Source: Desulfovibrionaceae bacterium UBA3823
Lineage (GTDB): Bacteria; Desulfobacterota; Desulfovibrionia; Desulfovibrionales; Desulfovibrionaceae
Reading direction: 5' to 3'
Length of the DNA: 64,000 nucleotides
NCBI GenBank assembly: GCA_002369295.1
Contig: DFDR01000034.1
Span: 1 to 64,000 of the forward strand
Positions 17,597 to 25,536 of this stretch are shown one piece after another; within the stretch, counting starts at the first letter, position 1, and each line of letters starts with the position of its first letter. The position numbers and the translations under genes were made by a program. The notes beneath the pieces are model-generated. The model did no database searches and was not told the origin of the DNA. It saw only the letters and a program-made list of their open reading frames with translations.

Positions 17597-18382
17597 ATGA
17601 AGGATTCCCCTGCTCTGCCCTCCGGCGAGGGCCCCCTGCTCCCCTTCGAAGGCCCCTGCATATCCGGCACCTTCGTCAAACGCGTCAAGCGCTTCAGCGT
17701 GGCCCTCGAGACCGGCGCAGGCACCCTCTGGGTGCACAGCAACAACTCAGGCTCCATGCTGGGGCTCACGCGTCCCGGCACCCCGGTGCTCGCCTCCAGA
17801 GCCGCCAATCCCCAGCGCAAGCTTGCCTACACTCAGGAGGCCGTCTGGCTCGGCGAAACCGAAGGAGGCCGGCCCGTCGAGGGCAGGGGCTTCTGGACGG
17901 GCGTGAACACGAGCGTCCCCAACCGCATGCTCGAGGCTGCCTTTCTGGCCGGCAGGCTTCCCTTTGCCGAAGGCTGCGACCAGTTCGCCAGGGAGGTGAA
18001 GCGCGGGGCGAGCCGCCTCGACGCCTGCCTGTCCGGACCGGGCCTGCCTGCGCTCTGGGTGGAGTGCAAGAACGTCACCATGGTCGAAGACGGCGTGGCC
18101 TGCTTTCCAGACGCATCCACCGAACGGGGGCGCAAGCACCTCCTGGAGCTCATGGACATCGTCCGCCACGGCGGACGGGCCTGCATGTTCTATCTGGTCC
18201 AGCGCGCCGACGGCGGCTGCTTCGGTCCCGCGGACTTCATCGATCCCGAATACGCCAAGCTCTTCTACGAGGCCATGGCGCAGGGCGTGGAGATGCATGC
18301 GCGGCGGGCGCGCGTCTCCCCCGAAGGCATCCTGCTCCAGGGGGAAATCCCCGTGCTGAAGGCCCCCTGCCTGCGCGGCTGA
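17597..18382 (+). CDS. sfsA: Sugar fermentation stimulation protein SfsA
   Basis: SfsA family protein (261 aa), originally linked to maltose metabolism in E. coli; now viewed as a likely nucleic-acid-binding nuclease-fold protein. Signatures: [14 protein letters not shown] near 24, [11 protein letters not shown] near 47 (the OB-like part), [13 protein letters not shown] near 154 and [16 protein letters not shown] near 171 with PD-(D/E)xK-type residues. The length is near 240-260 aa as in the family. It diverges from aspC with 73 bp between the starts. The ribosome site is weak. Confidence 0.92.
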   Translation: MKDSPALPSGEGPLLPFEGPCISGTFVKRVKRFSVALETGAGTLWVHSNNSGSMLGLTRPGTPVLASRAANPQRKLAYTQEAVWLGETEGGRPVEGRGFWTGVNTSVPNRMLEAAFLAGRLPFAEGCDQFAREVKRGASRLDACLSGPGLPALWVECKNVTMVEDGVACFPDASTERGRKHLLELMDIVRHGGRACMFYLVQRADGGCFGPADFIDPEYAKLFYEAMAQGVEMHARRARVSPEGILLQGEIPVLKAPCLRG

Positions 18383-18522
18383 ACAAGAGACGTTCTTCTT
18401 GTCATCCCGCTGCATTTGGCATACCTCAAGAGTTGGCCTTTTCCGCGCCGAACGCCTGCGCTGAACGCTTGCGCAGAAGGTTTGCGCAGGAATGGCACAT
18501 CCGCGAGAGAGGTCGTTGCCCC

Positions 18523-19818
18523 ATGGACATGCAAAAACGCCACTTCATTCCGCAGTATACCGATGAAGAGCTTCTGAAAATCCAGACCGAAGGCCTTCGC
18601 TGGACCATGCACCAGGCCGAAAGGTCGCCCCAGTACAAGGCGCTCTTCAAGGAGCACGGCGTGTGTGCCGACGACATCCGCACGCTGGACGACCTGCAGC
18701 GCCTGCCCTGCATCGATGCCGAAGACCTGCGCAGGGGCTATCCCTTCCCGCTGCTCTGCGTCCCCCAGGAAGAGGTGGTGCGCATCCACGCTTCGAGCGG
18801 CACGACCGGCAAGCGCAAGATCCTCTCCTACACCCAGAACGACGTCGACACCTTCTGCCAGCAGTTTGCCCGCTGCTACGAGCTGGCGGGCCTGACCACG
18901 AACGACATCATGCAGATCGCCGTCGGCTACGGCCTGTGGACCGCAGGCGCCGGCTTCCAGCGCGGCAGCGAAAAGTTCGGCATGCTCACCGTGCCCGTGG
19001 GCCCCGGCAACCTGCAGATCCATCTGCAGCTGCTTCAGGATCTCGGCTCGACCTGCTTCGGCGCCACCGCCTCCATGGCTCTGCTCATGGGCGAGGAGGT
19101 GGAGCGCGCGGGCCTGCGCGACAAGATCAAGCTGCGCAAGGTCATCTGCGGCTCCGAGACGGCCAGCGAGAAGATGCGCCAGGCCATCATCTCCAAGCTG
19201 GGCGTCGAGGACATCTTCGACATCGGCGGCATGACCGAAATGTACGGCCCCGGCACCGCCATCGACTGCTCCTGCCACACCGGCCTCCACTACTGGGCCG
19301 ACCTCTTCATCATCGAGGTGCTCGACCCCAAGACCCTCAAGCCCGTTCCCGAAGGCCAAGTGGGCGAAATGGTGGTCACTTCGCTGAAGAAGGAGGCCGT
19401 CCCGCTGGTGCGCTACCGCACCCACGATCTCGCGAGCCTCGTGCCCGGCAAGTGCCCCTGCGGGCTCAACATGCCGCGCCACAGCGCCATCCTCGGCCGC
19501 TCCGACGACATGATCATCTTCAGGGGCGTGAACATCTACCCCGGCCAGCTCAGCGAAGTCATCAACAAGTTCGAGGAGCTCGGCGGCGAGTACCAGGTGC
19601 TGCTGACCCGCGACGAAGAGGCCAAGGATCACATGCTGCTCACCGTGGAGCGCGGCCAGGGCTTTTCCAGCGACGTCGACGCAGGCCTCGCCAAGCGCGT
19701 TGCCGACCAGCTGCACGCCTCGCTCTTTGCCCGCGTGGACGTGGCTGTCGTCGATCCGGCCACCCTGCCCCGCACCTTCAGCAAGTCCAAGCGCGTGGTC
19801 GATCAGCGGCAGGCCTAA
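18523..19818 (+). CDS. Phenylacetate-CoA ligase-like AMP-forming enzyme
   Basis: A 431-residue adenylate-forming enzyme of the PaaK family, activating an aryl or other carboxylic acid as acyl-AMP and then CoA thioester. The ATP loop HASSGTTGKRKILSYT is near residue 90, the adenine motif GGMTEMYGPG near 242, the hinge GRSDDMIIFRGVNIYPGQ near 326, and the C-terminal Lys region RTFSKSKRVVD near 418. The compact length fits PaaK. The substrate is unknown; sulfate reducers often carry several such genes. The ATG at 18523 has GAGAGAGG upstream. The stop overlaps the next gene in TAATG. Confidence 0.85.
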   Translation: MDMQKRHFIPQYTDEELLKIQTEGLRWTMHQAERSPQYKALFKEHGVCADDIRTLDDLQRLPCIDAEDLRRGYPFPLLCVPQEEVVRIHASSGTTGKRKILSYTQNDVDTFCQQFARCYELAGLTTNDIMQIAVGYGLWTAGAGFQRGSEKFGMLTVPVGPGNLQIHLQLLQDLGSTCFGATASMALLMGEEVERAGLRDKIKLRKVICGSETASEKMRQAIISKLGVEDIFDIGGMTEMYGPGTAIDCSCHTGLHYWADLFIIEVLDPKTLKPVPEGQVGEMVVTSLKKEAVPLVRYRTHDLASLVPGKCPCGLNMPRHSAILGRSDDMIIFRGVNIYPGQLSEVINKFEELGGEYQVLLTRDEEAKDHMLLTVERGQGFSSDVDAGLAKRVADQLHASLFARVDVAVVDPATLPRTFSKSKRVVDQRQA

Positions 19819-20960
19819 TGACGGCGCAGGACAAGTTTCGCAAGGCGCCCCCCGCTCCGGCCCGCAGGCCAGGGCAGGCGGGCGCCTTTCCAGGCCAGCC
19901 GGCAAAAGCGTCACGTCCCCAGCGCACAGACGCAGGCAAGCCACGCCAGTCCTCAGGCCACGGCCGGCGCAACCGGGGCTTCGTGCCGGATGCCGAGGCG
20001 CTCGGCAGCTGGGAGCGCGATCCGGCCAAGCTTCCCCAGGAGGACTTCAGCGTCCACCTGGCGCCGCGGGGCTTTCTCGGCACTCTGCTCGAGGAGCTCG
20101 GCGAACGGACCGTCACCGTCTTCGGCCGGCTTGTGCTCGCCGAAGGCACGGAACCCGCGGCCTGGGCGCAGACCTCCTGGCTCAACCCCCGCTGGATGCC
20201 CGTCAAGTCCATCAAGGATGCGGCCTCCCAGCTTGCCGCCATCCAGCGCAACTGGCGGGCCCACAGGCCGGAGCTTGTCCAGGGCTGCAACCGGCGCATG
20301 GCCCTGGTCGAGGAGGCGCTGCCGCACATTTCCCAGCGGCCCCTCGCCTTTGGAGATCCGGCGCCGACGGCCCCGCTTGGCGCCTTTACGCTCTGGACGC
20401 CCGGCCTGATGCTGGCGGCAAGCCGCACCACCTCGCCCTTCCCCGACGGCGAGGTGCATTTTGAAGAAAACAAAAGCGATCCGCCGGGCCGGGCCTACCT
20501 CAAGCTCTGGGAGAGCTTCACCCTGCTTGGGCTGCGGCCGGGGCCTGGCGACCTGTGCATCGACCTGGGCGCGGCCCCCGGCAGCTGGACCTGGGTGCTG
20601 GCAGGCCTCGGCGCCCGCGTCTTCAGCATCGACAAGGCTCCGCTCGACGAGGCCATTGCCCGGCGCTCCAACGTCAACCACTGCCTTGGCAGCGGCTTCG
20701 GTCTCGACCCCGCCGCCGTGGGTCAGGTGGACTGGCTCTTCTCGGACATGATCTGCTACCCTGCCCGACTCCTCGCCCTCGTGCGCCAGTGGCTGGCCCA
20801 GGGGAGCATGCGCCATGCCCTGTGCACGCTCAAGTTCCAGTCCGACACCGACCACGAGACGGCCAGAGCCTTCGCGGCCATACCCGGCTCGCGCCTGCGC
20901 CACCTCTCCTGCAATAGGCACGAGCTGACCTGGTTCTGGGAAGCCAATCCGGAAAGTTAA
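19818..20960 (+). CDS. RlmM/FtsJ-like 2'-O-ribose methyltransferase
   Basis: A 380-residue SAM-dependent methyltransferase. After a basic Pro/Gln-rich N-terminus (1-55) and an RNA-binding-like middle (about 70-200), the RrmJ fold begins with IDLGAAPGSWTWVLAGLGA near 252, then acidic VFSIDKAPLD near 273, WLFSDMICYPARLLALVRQWL near 312, and CTLKFQ near 338 carrying the catalytic-type Lys. This order matches RlmM, which methylates C2498 of 23S rRNA in E. coli. The gene overlaps the preceding ligase by one base, so translation is probably coupled. Confidence 0.8.
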   Translation: MTAQDKFRKAPPAPARRPGQAGAFPGQPAKASRPQRTDAGKPRQSSGHGRRNRGFVPDAEALGSWERDPAKLPQEDFSVHLAPRGFLGTLLEELGERTVTVFGRLVLAEGTEPAAWAQTSWLNPRWMPVKSIKDAASQLAAIQRNWRAHRPELVQGCNRRMALVEEALPHISQRPLAFGDPAPTAPLGAFTLWTPGLMLAASRTTSPFPDGEVHFEENKSDPPGRAYLKLWESFTLLGLRPGPGDLCIDLGAAPGSWTWVLAGLGARVFSIDKAPLDEAIARRSNVNHCLGSGFGLDPAAVGQVDWLFSDMICYPARLLALVRQWLAQGSMRHALCTLKFQSDTDHETARAFAAIPGSRLRHLSCNRHELTWFWEANPES

Positions 20961-20979
20961 AAATTTCTCAAAAAAGTGC

Positions 20980-21008
20980 TTGACCCTCGCGCCGAATCAA
21001 GGCATAGT
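20980..21008 (+). promoter_or_regulatory. Promoter of initiator tRNA
   Basis: TTGACC (20980-20985), 17-bp spacer, CATAGT (21003-21008), 11 bp before the tRNA 5' end. Confidence 0.7.
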
Positions 21009-21019
21009 CGCTTTGTTGA

Positions 21020-21096
<77 letters not shown>

Positions 21097-21106
21097 AGAA
21101 AGCAAT

Positions 21107-21145
21107 GCCCTTGCGAAGGAGACTTCGCGAGGGCTTTTCCTTTTT
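21107..21145 (+). terminator. Terminator of initiator tRNA
   Basis: GCCCTTGCGAAG (21107-21118), loop GAGA, CTTCGCGAGGGC (21123-21134), then TTTTCCTTTTT. All 12 positions pair (one G-T). Confidence 0.9.
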
Positions 21146-21322
21146 CAGCAGCTACTGCTGGCTTGTCCGATGCGCCGGCTGCAGTCTGGCGCCACAATGA
21201 GGCGGAACTTGTGTCAGACGCTTTGTCGCCTCTTAGCCGCCTGCCTGACGAGGCTTGGCTTCGTTCGAAAAGCACCGCCCTGAAGCTGCGACCTGACATG
21301 CCCGCAGCCTGGGGCAAGCCGA

Positions 21323-21356
21323 GGCGGCGCCTGCCTTGGCGTTGGCAGGCGCCGCC
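21323..21356 (-). terminator. Long hairpin downstream of the yedE operon
   Basis: GGCGGCGCCTGCC (21323-21335) pairs perfectly with GGCAGGCGCCGCC (21344-21356) around an 8-nt loop, 60 bp after the yedE stop. No T-tract follows on the minus strand, so it is a weak or Rho-dependent terminator, or an mRNA 3'-end stabiliser. Confidence 0.5.
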
Positions 21357-21415
21357 GGATGTCCACGCCCTCTTCCCGGCGACAGGAAAAGGGACTGGAG
21401 GAGGAACAAAGGGGG

Positions 21416-22510
21416 CTACGCCTTTCTGGCGTGGGCGAAGCCGATGACGAGGCAGACGGCAAGGCCAATGAGCGTGGCGTGGATGCCGTAGGGGCCGATG
21501 CCCGCGCCTGAGCTCGCCGTGCCGAAGTTGTGGGCCATGGCCGCGCCTGCCAGCATGCCGATGGCAAAGACGGCCGCATCACTGTCGCCTTCGCCAGCCA
21601 TGAAGAGCTGACGGCCAGGACATCCGCCGGCAAGGGCGAAGGCGAGACCTGCGGTGAGCATGCCCATGAAGTTCCACAGCCCGTCGCTGTGGGCTATGGG
21701 CTGGCCTTCAAAGCCGGGGGTAAAGCCGCCGGTGAGCAGGTTGAGGGCAAAGGCGGCCCCGAACATGGCGAGCACTCCCAGCAGCAGGTGGCAGTAGCGG
21801 AAGAGGATGAGGTCGCGGAAGGCGCCCATGGTGCAGAAGCGGCTGCGCTGCGCGAGAATGCCGACAAGGAGGCCAACGCCGAGCGAGAGCAGCATGGGCG
21901 CGTGCATGGAGCCGGGGCCTTTCACTGAGTAGAAAAGCGGACCGCTCTGGGGCTTGTCGGGGATCTGCGGGAAGGCCAGGAAAAGGCCCAGCAGAAGCAC
22001 GACAAGCAGCGGGAAGACCCAGCCGGCGAAGGTGCTCTGGCTGCGGCTCGCACCAAGAGAGTAGCCCTTTCTGAAGAAGAGCGTGCCTATGCCGATGCCG
22101 GCGACGAGGCCAGCTAGGCCGAGCAGGGCGTTGCCGTCGCCGCCGGCAAGACGCAGGATGGTGCGCCAGGGGCAGCCGAGGAAGACCAGGGCTCCCATGG
22201 CTGCTATCATGCCGAGCAGAAAGCGGACGAGGGGCGAGGAACCGCCCCGGGAACGGAACTCGCCGGTCGCCAGGGAGGCGAAGAGCGATCCCAGAACAAA
22301 GCCGATGATTTCCGGACGGATGTACTGCACGACGGCTGCCCTGTGCAGGCCGAGGCCGCCGGCGATATCGCGCTCAAAACAGGCAACGCAGATGCCCATG
22401 TTGCCGGGATTGCCCATCTTCTGCAGAAAGACGGCGAGGCCGCCGATGACGAGGCCTGCGACGATGATGCCCCAGTCGGTGGCGAAGATGTTGCGTGATG
22501 GCTGTGCCAT
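21416..22510 (-). CDS. yedE: YedE/YeeE-family selenium or sulfur transporter
   Basis: A polytopic inner-membrane protein (364 aa, about nine to ten hydrophobic segments) of the YeeE/YedE family; the sequence fits the subgroup annotated as putative selenium transporter YedE, while YeeE/TsuA members carry thiosulfate. The Cys motifs that relay the substrate in TsuA are kept: FLGCPWR, QRSRFCTMGAFRD and GGCPGRQ; GNMGICVACFERD adds two more Cys. It is the last gene of a four-gene minus-strand operon, 25 bp after the radical SAM gene. The ATG at 22510 follows AAGGAG by 11 bases. The substrate is inferred, not shown. Confidence 0.85.
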   Translation of the reverse strand: MAQPSRNIFATDWGIIVAGLVIGGLAVFLQKMGNPGNMGICVACFERDIAGGLGLHRAAVVQYIRPEIIGFVLGSLFASLATGEFRSRGGSSPLVRFLLGMIAAMGALVFLGCPWRTILRLAGGDGNALLGLAGLVAGIGIGTLFFRKGYSLGASRSQSTFAGWVFPLLVVLLLGLFLAFPQIPDKPQSGPLFYSVKGPGSMHAPMLLSLGVGLLVGILAQRSRFCTMGAFRDLILFRYCHLLLGVLAMFGAAFALNLLTGGFTPGFEGQPIAHSDGLWNFMGMLTAGLAFALAGGCPGRQLFMAGEGDSDAAVFAIGMLAGAAMAHNFGTASSGAGIGPYGIHATLIGLAVCLVIGFAHARKA

Positions 22511-22535
22511 AGAACGTGGCTCCTTGTTCTTTTCG

Positions 22536-23486
22536 TCAGTGGGATGTCTGCTGGGGACGGCATCTCCCGCGCCCCAGGGAGGACACGGCGAAGGGCGAAG
22601 GCGGCAGGTCGCCGAGCATGCCGGACGCACCCAAAAGGCCGCAGGCGTCTGCCCGGCAGCGCGTGCAGTGGCGCATCTGGGGAAGATAGGCTTCGGCCTG
22701 CACGCGAAGTCGGCGCAGGGACTCGGGTGCCGGCTCCCCGCAGAAGGCGAGGGGCGTGCCGGGCACCGGGATGAGCGGGATACAGTTCATGAGCCTCGCG
22801 CCCCAGGCTTTGGCCTGGCGTGCGATGGCTTCAACCTCGCCGTCGTTGACGCCGGGGACGACGACCGTGTTCACCTTGACGGCAATGCCGAGGGCGCTGG
22901 CGCGACGTATGCCTTCGCGCTGGCGCGCCAGCAGGAGGGCTGCGGCCTCCTCGCCCTGCAGCGTCCGGCCGGCGTCTTCGGCACGCAGGCAGATGCGGGC
23001 GCCGGTGCGGGGCGCAGCCGCGTTGACCGTGACAGTGAGGTGGCCGATGCCAAGGGCGGCGAGTTCGTCCACCCAGTCAGGCAAAGCAAGGCCGTTGGTG
23101 GAGAGGCAGAGCATGATGCCAGGCAGGCGACGCTTCGCCAGCTCGAGGGCCGCCAGAGTCTGCTCCGGATTGGCCAGGGGATCGCCGGGGCCGGCGATGC
23201 CGGCTACGCTCAGCCGTCCCTGCAGGAGGCGGTTCTGGCGCACGGCCAGCTCCACGGCCTCCTCAGGCGCAAGAATGCCTGCCGTCACGCCGGGACGCGA
23301 CTCGTTGAGGCAGCTGTAGCGCCTGTCGCAGAAGCCGCAGGCGATGTTGCAGCGCGGGGCCACGGGCAGGTGGACGCGCCCCCAGCGGGCGTGGGCGCCG
23401 GCACTGAAGCAGGGGTGCCTGGCGCTGTCCGGCGACGGGGGCACGGGCCCGGCCTGCCGGAGCAGTGGATGCAGGGACGCGCTCAT
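22536..23486 (-). CDS. NifB-like radical SAM protein
   Basis: A 316-residue radical SAM enzyme. The cluster motif and its surroundings, HLPVAPRCNIACGFCDRRYSC (read around residues 40-59) then NESRPGV, and the C-terminal HCTRCRADACGLLG, are the signatures of NifB, which builds the precursor cluster of nitrogenase cofactor. It lacks a NifX-like C-terminal domain, and no nif gene is in the window, so it may be a NifB paralogue with another job. The start overlaps the upstream polyferredoxin stop (ATGA), indicating coupling. The C-terminus is Pro/Gly/Ser-rich. Confidence 0.85.
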   Translation of the reverse strand: MSASLHPLLRQAGPVPPSPDSARHPCFSAGAHARWGRVHLPVAPRCNIACGFCDRRYSCLNESRPGVTAGILAPEEAVELAVRQNRLLQGRLSVAGIAGPGDPLANPEQTLAALELAKRRLPGIMLCLSTNGLALPDWVDELAALGIGHLTVTVNAAAPRTGARICLRAEDAGRTLQGEEAAALLLARQREGIRRASALGIAVKVNTVVVPGVNDGEVEAIARQAKAWGARLMNCIPLIPVPGTPLAFCGEPAPESLRRLRVQAEAYLPQMRHCTRCRADACGLLGASGMLGDLPPSPFAVSSLGRGRCRPQQTSH

Positions 23487-24253
23487 GACTGCCGCTTCTT
23501 CAGCCCGAAGTGGATGCAGCCCTGGGGACAGACGTGGAGGCAGTCGCCGCAGGAGGTGCAGTTTTCCTCGTCGGGACGCGTACGCATGTAGCACTGGCGC
23601 TGGCACTTGCCGCAGCCGCTGCACTCGTCCGTCTTGCGCATCTTGAAGGGCGCAAAGCGCCGCACGATGTCGAGCAGCGCGCCTGCGGGACAGGCGAAGC
23701 GGCACCAGGCAGCCGAGACGACAAGGGCAAGGGCAAAGGCGCCGAGCACGAGGGCCGCTCGGGCGAGCCACAGGGGAAAGGCGTGCTCGAAGGTCAGGAA
23801 GACCGAGGGAATGAACTCGCCGAAGCGGATGGGCACGTTGACGCGGGGCTGATCCATGAGGAAGTAGACCCAGAGCGCGCAGAACAAGAGGAAGTACTTC
23901 ACCCAGTTCAGCTGGCGCTCGCCGTCTTTATGCAGGGATGCCTGCAGGGGATTGAGCGCGAAGACCCGGTTGACGAAGCCTCCCGGGCAGAACCAGCCGC
24001 AGAAGGCCCTGCCGAAGAAGAGGCCGAGGGCTATCCAGAAGGCCCAGAATCCCCAGAAGAAGTGCGCTATGCGGCCTGGACAGGTGAGCACGGGGCAGTT
24101 CTGGCAGCTGACGAAGGGAACGACGAAGGGGCAGCGGAAGGCACCGTAGAGGGCCCATTCGCCCAGATAGAGGCAGGAGGCGAAGTGGACGATGCGGTTA
24201 CAGGCCTTGAGTGCCCCGAATCCCGTCTTTGCGGGCTTTGCTTCGCTAGGCAT
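23483..24253 (-). CDS. NapH-like membrane 4Fe-4S protein
   Basis: A 256-residue polytopic membrane ferredoxin. About four to five membrane segments (near 30, 70, 125, 155, 180) include two NapH/CcoG-type loops, GRAFCGWFCPGGF and WCRFACPAGALLD. A C-terminal cytoplasmic ferredoxin domain has two 4Fe-4S motifs (CSGCGKCQRQC and CTSCGDCLHVCPQGC). Two further Cys lie in CQNCPVLTCPG. Such proteins pass electrons between quinol or ferredoxin and a periplasmic or membrane partner; here it probably feeds the neighbouring radical SAM or transporter system. It overlaps both neighbours (8 bp with the binding protein and 4 bp with the radical SAM gene). Confidence 0.88.
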   Translation of the reverse strand: MPSEAKPAKTGFGALKACNRIVHFASCLYLGEWALYGAFRCPFVVPFVSCQNCPVLTCPGRIAHFFWGFWAFWIALGLFFGRAFCGWFCPGGFVNRVFALNPLQASLHKDGERQLNWVKYFLLFCALWVYFLMDQPRVNVPIRFGEFIPSVFLTFEHAFPLWLARAALVLGAFALALVVSAAWCRFACPAGALLDIVRRFAPFKMRKTDECSGCGKCQRQCYMRTRPDEENCTSCGDCLHVCPQGCIHFGLKKRQS

Positions 24254-25094
24254 CGTAGACCTCCAGCTGCTTCACGAGGGCCTGGCCCTCTTCGGTGTAG
24301 GCAGAGATGAAGCCGGCCTTCTCGAAGAAGGCCTGGCCTTCGGGCGAGGTGATCCAGTCCTGGTAGGTCTGGGCCGCCTCGGGATCGTGGGCACCCGCCA
24401 TGACGCCCACGGTGAAGGTGAGCGGTCCCGGGGGCTGCAGGCCGGCAGGCAGCGGAATATAGTCGAGGTAGGGGGCGAAGCGCTCGATGCGGCAGATGCG
24501 CCGCTCGACGATCATGGCGTCGGCGCGGCCGTCGCAGACCTCCTTCACCGTGCTCTGGATGCAGCTGGCCCGCTTGTCCAGCACGTTGGGCATGAGCTTC
24601 TCGGTCATGCCCGACAGCTTGAGGATGGCCATGACGGCTGCGCTGCCTGGCGGCGAGGCCAGTGGCGCCATGGCGAGCCTGAAGCCCTTGGGTGCCAAGT
24701 CCTCGAGCCCCTTGATCCCTTTGGGATTGCCCTTGGGAACGGCGATGCCGTAGTTCGTGAAGCACAGGGGGCGGAACTGGAGCATCTTGCCCGCCTTGCG
24801 CAGATTCTTGGCCAGCTGCAGAACCCGGCCGCAGAAGACTTCCGTGCTGCCGCTGCCGGTGAGCAGGGACTTGCCCAGCGCCCCGGCAAAGGCGCCGGTG
24901 TACACGACCTTGATGCCGGTCTTTTCCGTAAAGCGGACATGGGCCGGCACCATGGCCTCGGCCAAGCCTCCGCAGGACCACACCTGAACGAACCTGGCCT
25001 CATTGGGCTGCGCGGCCTGCGCCGTGCCGGCAGACGCAGCGCCGGCAAGCCCAGCGACGGCCGCTCCGAGAAACGCTCTTCGACTCTTTTCCAT
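24246..25094 (-). CDS. Tat-exported ModA-like substrate-binding protein
   Basis: A 282-residue periplasmic binding protein. The N-terminus MEKSRRAFLGAAVAGLAGAAS is a twin-arginine signal; cleavage is near AQAAQ. The mature part follows the molybdate-binding (ModA/type II) fold order: FVQVWSCGGLAEAMVPAHVRFTEKTG, then PKGNPKGIKGLEDL, LAMAPLASPPGSAAV and GRADAMIVERR. Several Cys (WSCGG, VFCGR, PLCFT, ASCIQ, EVCDG) are unusual for ModA. No ABC permease or ATPase is adjacent, so it may hand its ligand to the YedE-type transporter or act as a sensor. AAGGAGG precedes the ATG. Confidence 0.8.
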   Translation of the reverse strand: MEKSRRAFLGAAVAGLAGAASAGTAQAAQPNEARFVQVWSCGGLAEAMVPAHVRFTEKTGIKVVYTGAFAGALGKSLLTGSGSTEVFCGRVLQLAKNLRKAGKMLQFRPLCFTNYGIAVPKGNPKGIKGLEDLAPKGFRLAMAPLASPPGSAAVMAILKLSGMTEKLMPNVLDKRASCIQSTVKEVCDGRADAMIVERRICRIERFAPYLDYIPLPAGLQPPGPLTFTVGVMAGAHDPEAAQTYQDWITSPEGQAFFEKAGFISAYTEEGQALVKQLEVYDA

Positions 25095-25268
25095 ACTTGC
25101 CTCCTTCCAGACACAAACACCCTTGCGGCGGGGGAATCCGCCACGTTCAGCGCGGGCTCAAGGCCGCGGATGGAGGCAGTCAGCTCTCGTCTGCCGGCGT
25201 CAAGGCGAGACGGCTCGAGGAAGCGCCGGCACAGAAGATGGAACAGCCTGCTCCATCCTCCCAACGCG

Positions 25269-25343
25269 TCAGGTATAGCCGCCGGCGAATATGCCGGTGC
25301 TGGCCGCGGCCTTCTGCCGCCTCTGTGCGTTGACGTTTGCCAT
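25269..25343 (-). CDS. Possible 24-residue peptide at the head of the yedE operon
   Basis: A short open frame on the minus strand, ATG to TGA, with GAGGAAA 6 bases upstream and a sigma-70-like promoter 33 bp before the start. The peptide begins MANVNAQRRQ and ends STGIFAGGYT: a basic N-terminal half and a small, Gly/Ala-rich C-terminal half with no Cys. The stop lies 174 bp before the binding-protein gene. It could be a leader peptide, a true small protein, or a peptide substrate linked to the operon's radical SAM enzyme. Nothing proves translation. The family is not recognised. Confidence 0.4.
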   Translation of the reverse strand: MANVNAQRRQKAAASTGIFAGGYT

Positions 25344-25375
25344 GCCGTGTTTCCTCAAACAAAGCGTGTCATAAC

Positions 25376-25404
25376 TCCATACGTTGCCAGCGTCGCCTTT
25401 TCAA
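25376..25404 (-). promoter_or_regulatory. Promoter of the short ORF / yedE operon
   Basis: On the minus strand TTGAAA (25404-25399), 17-bp spacer, TATGGA (25381-25376). The predicted +1 near 25369 is about 26 bp upstream of the short open frame. Confidence 0.5.
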
Positions 25405-25536
25405 GAGACTCTTTTCTCCTCTTCCCCGCTTCGTCCGGAGCGCGTGGCGTCCCCCTGTTGCGCAGCCTCGCCAGATGGAGCAAAATCAAGGCCTCTCCGC
25501 CTTCCGTCCCTCCCCGGCAAGAGGAGAACGACTGCC

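Larger units (their letters stand above)
25095..25536. other. Divergent intergenic region with leader of the yedE operon
   Basis: 442 bp between the binding-protein gene and the RND adaptor gene. On the minus strand it holds a promoter (25376-25404), a 24-codon open frame (25269-25343) and a small hairpin GATGGA...TCCATC (25238-25258). I looked for a Moco-type riboswitch and could not identify one. No convincing promoter for the RND genes was found. Confidence 0.5.

Noticed and set aside
16471-18522. Long plus-strand frame upstream of the phenylacetate-CoA ligase, crossing aspC and sfsA
   Set aside because: It is an antisense/alternate-frame shadow of aspC and sfsA. The ligase starts at 18523.
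25095-25343. Possible molybdenum-cofactor riboswitch upstream of the ModA-like gene
   Set aside because: No recognisable Moco motif core could be traced on the minus strand; only a short GATGGA/TCCATC hairpin is present.
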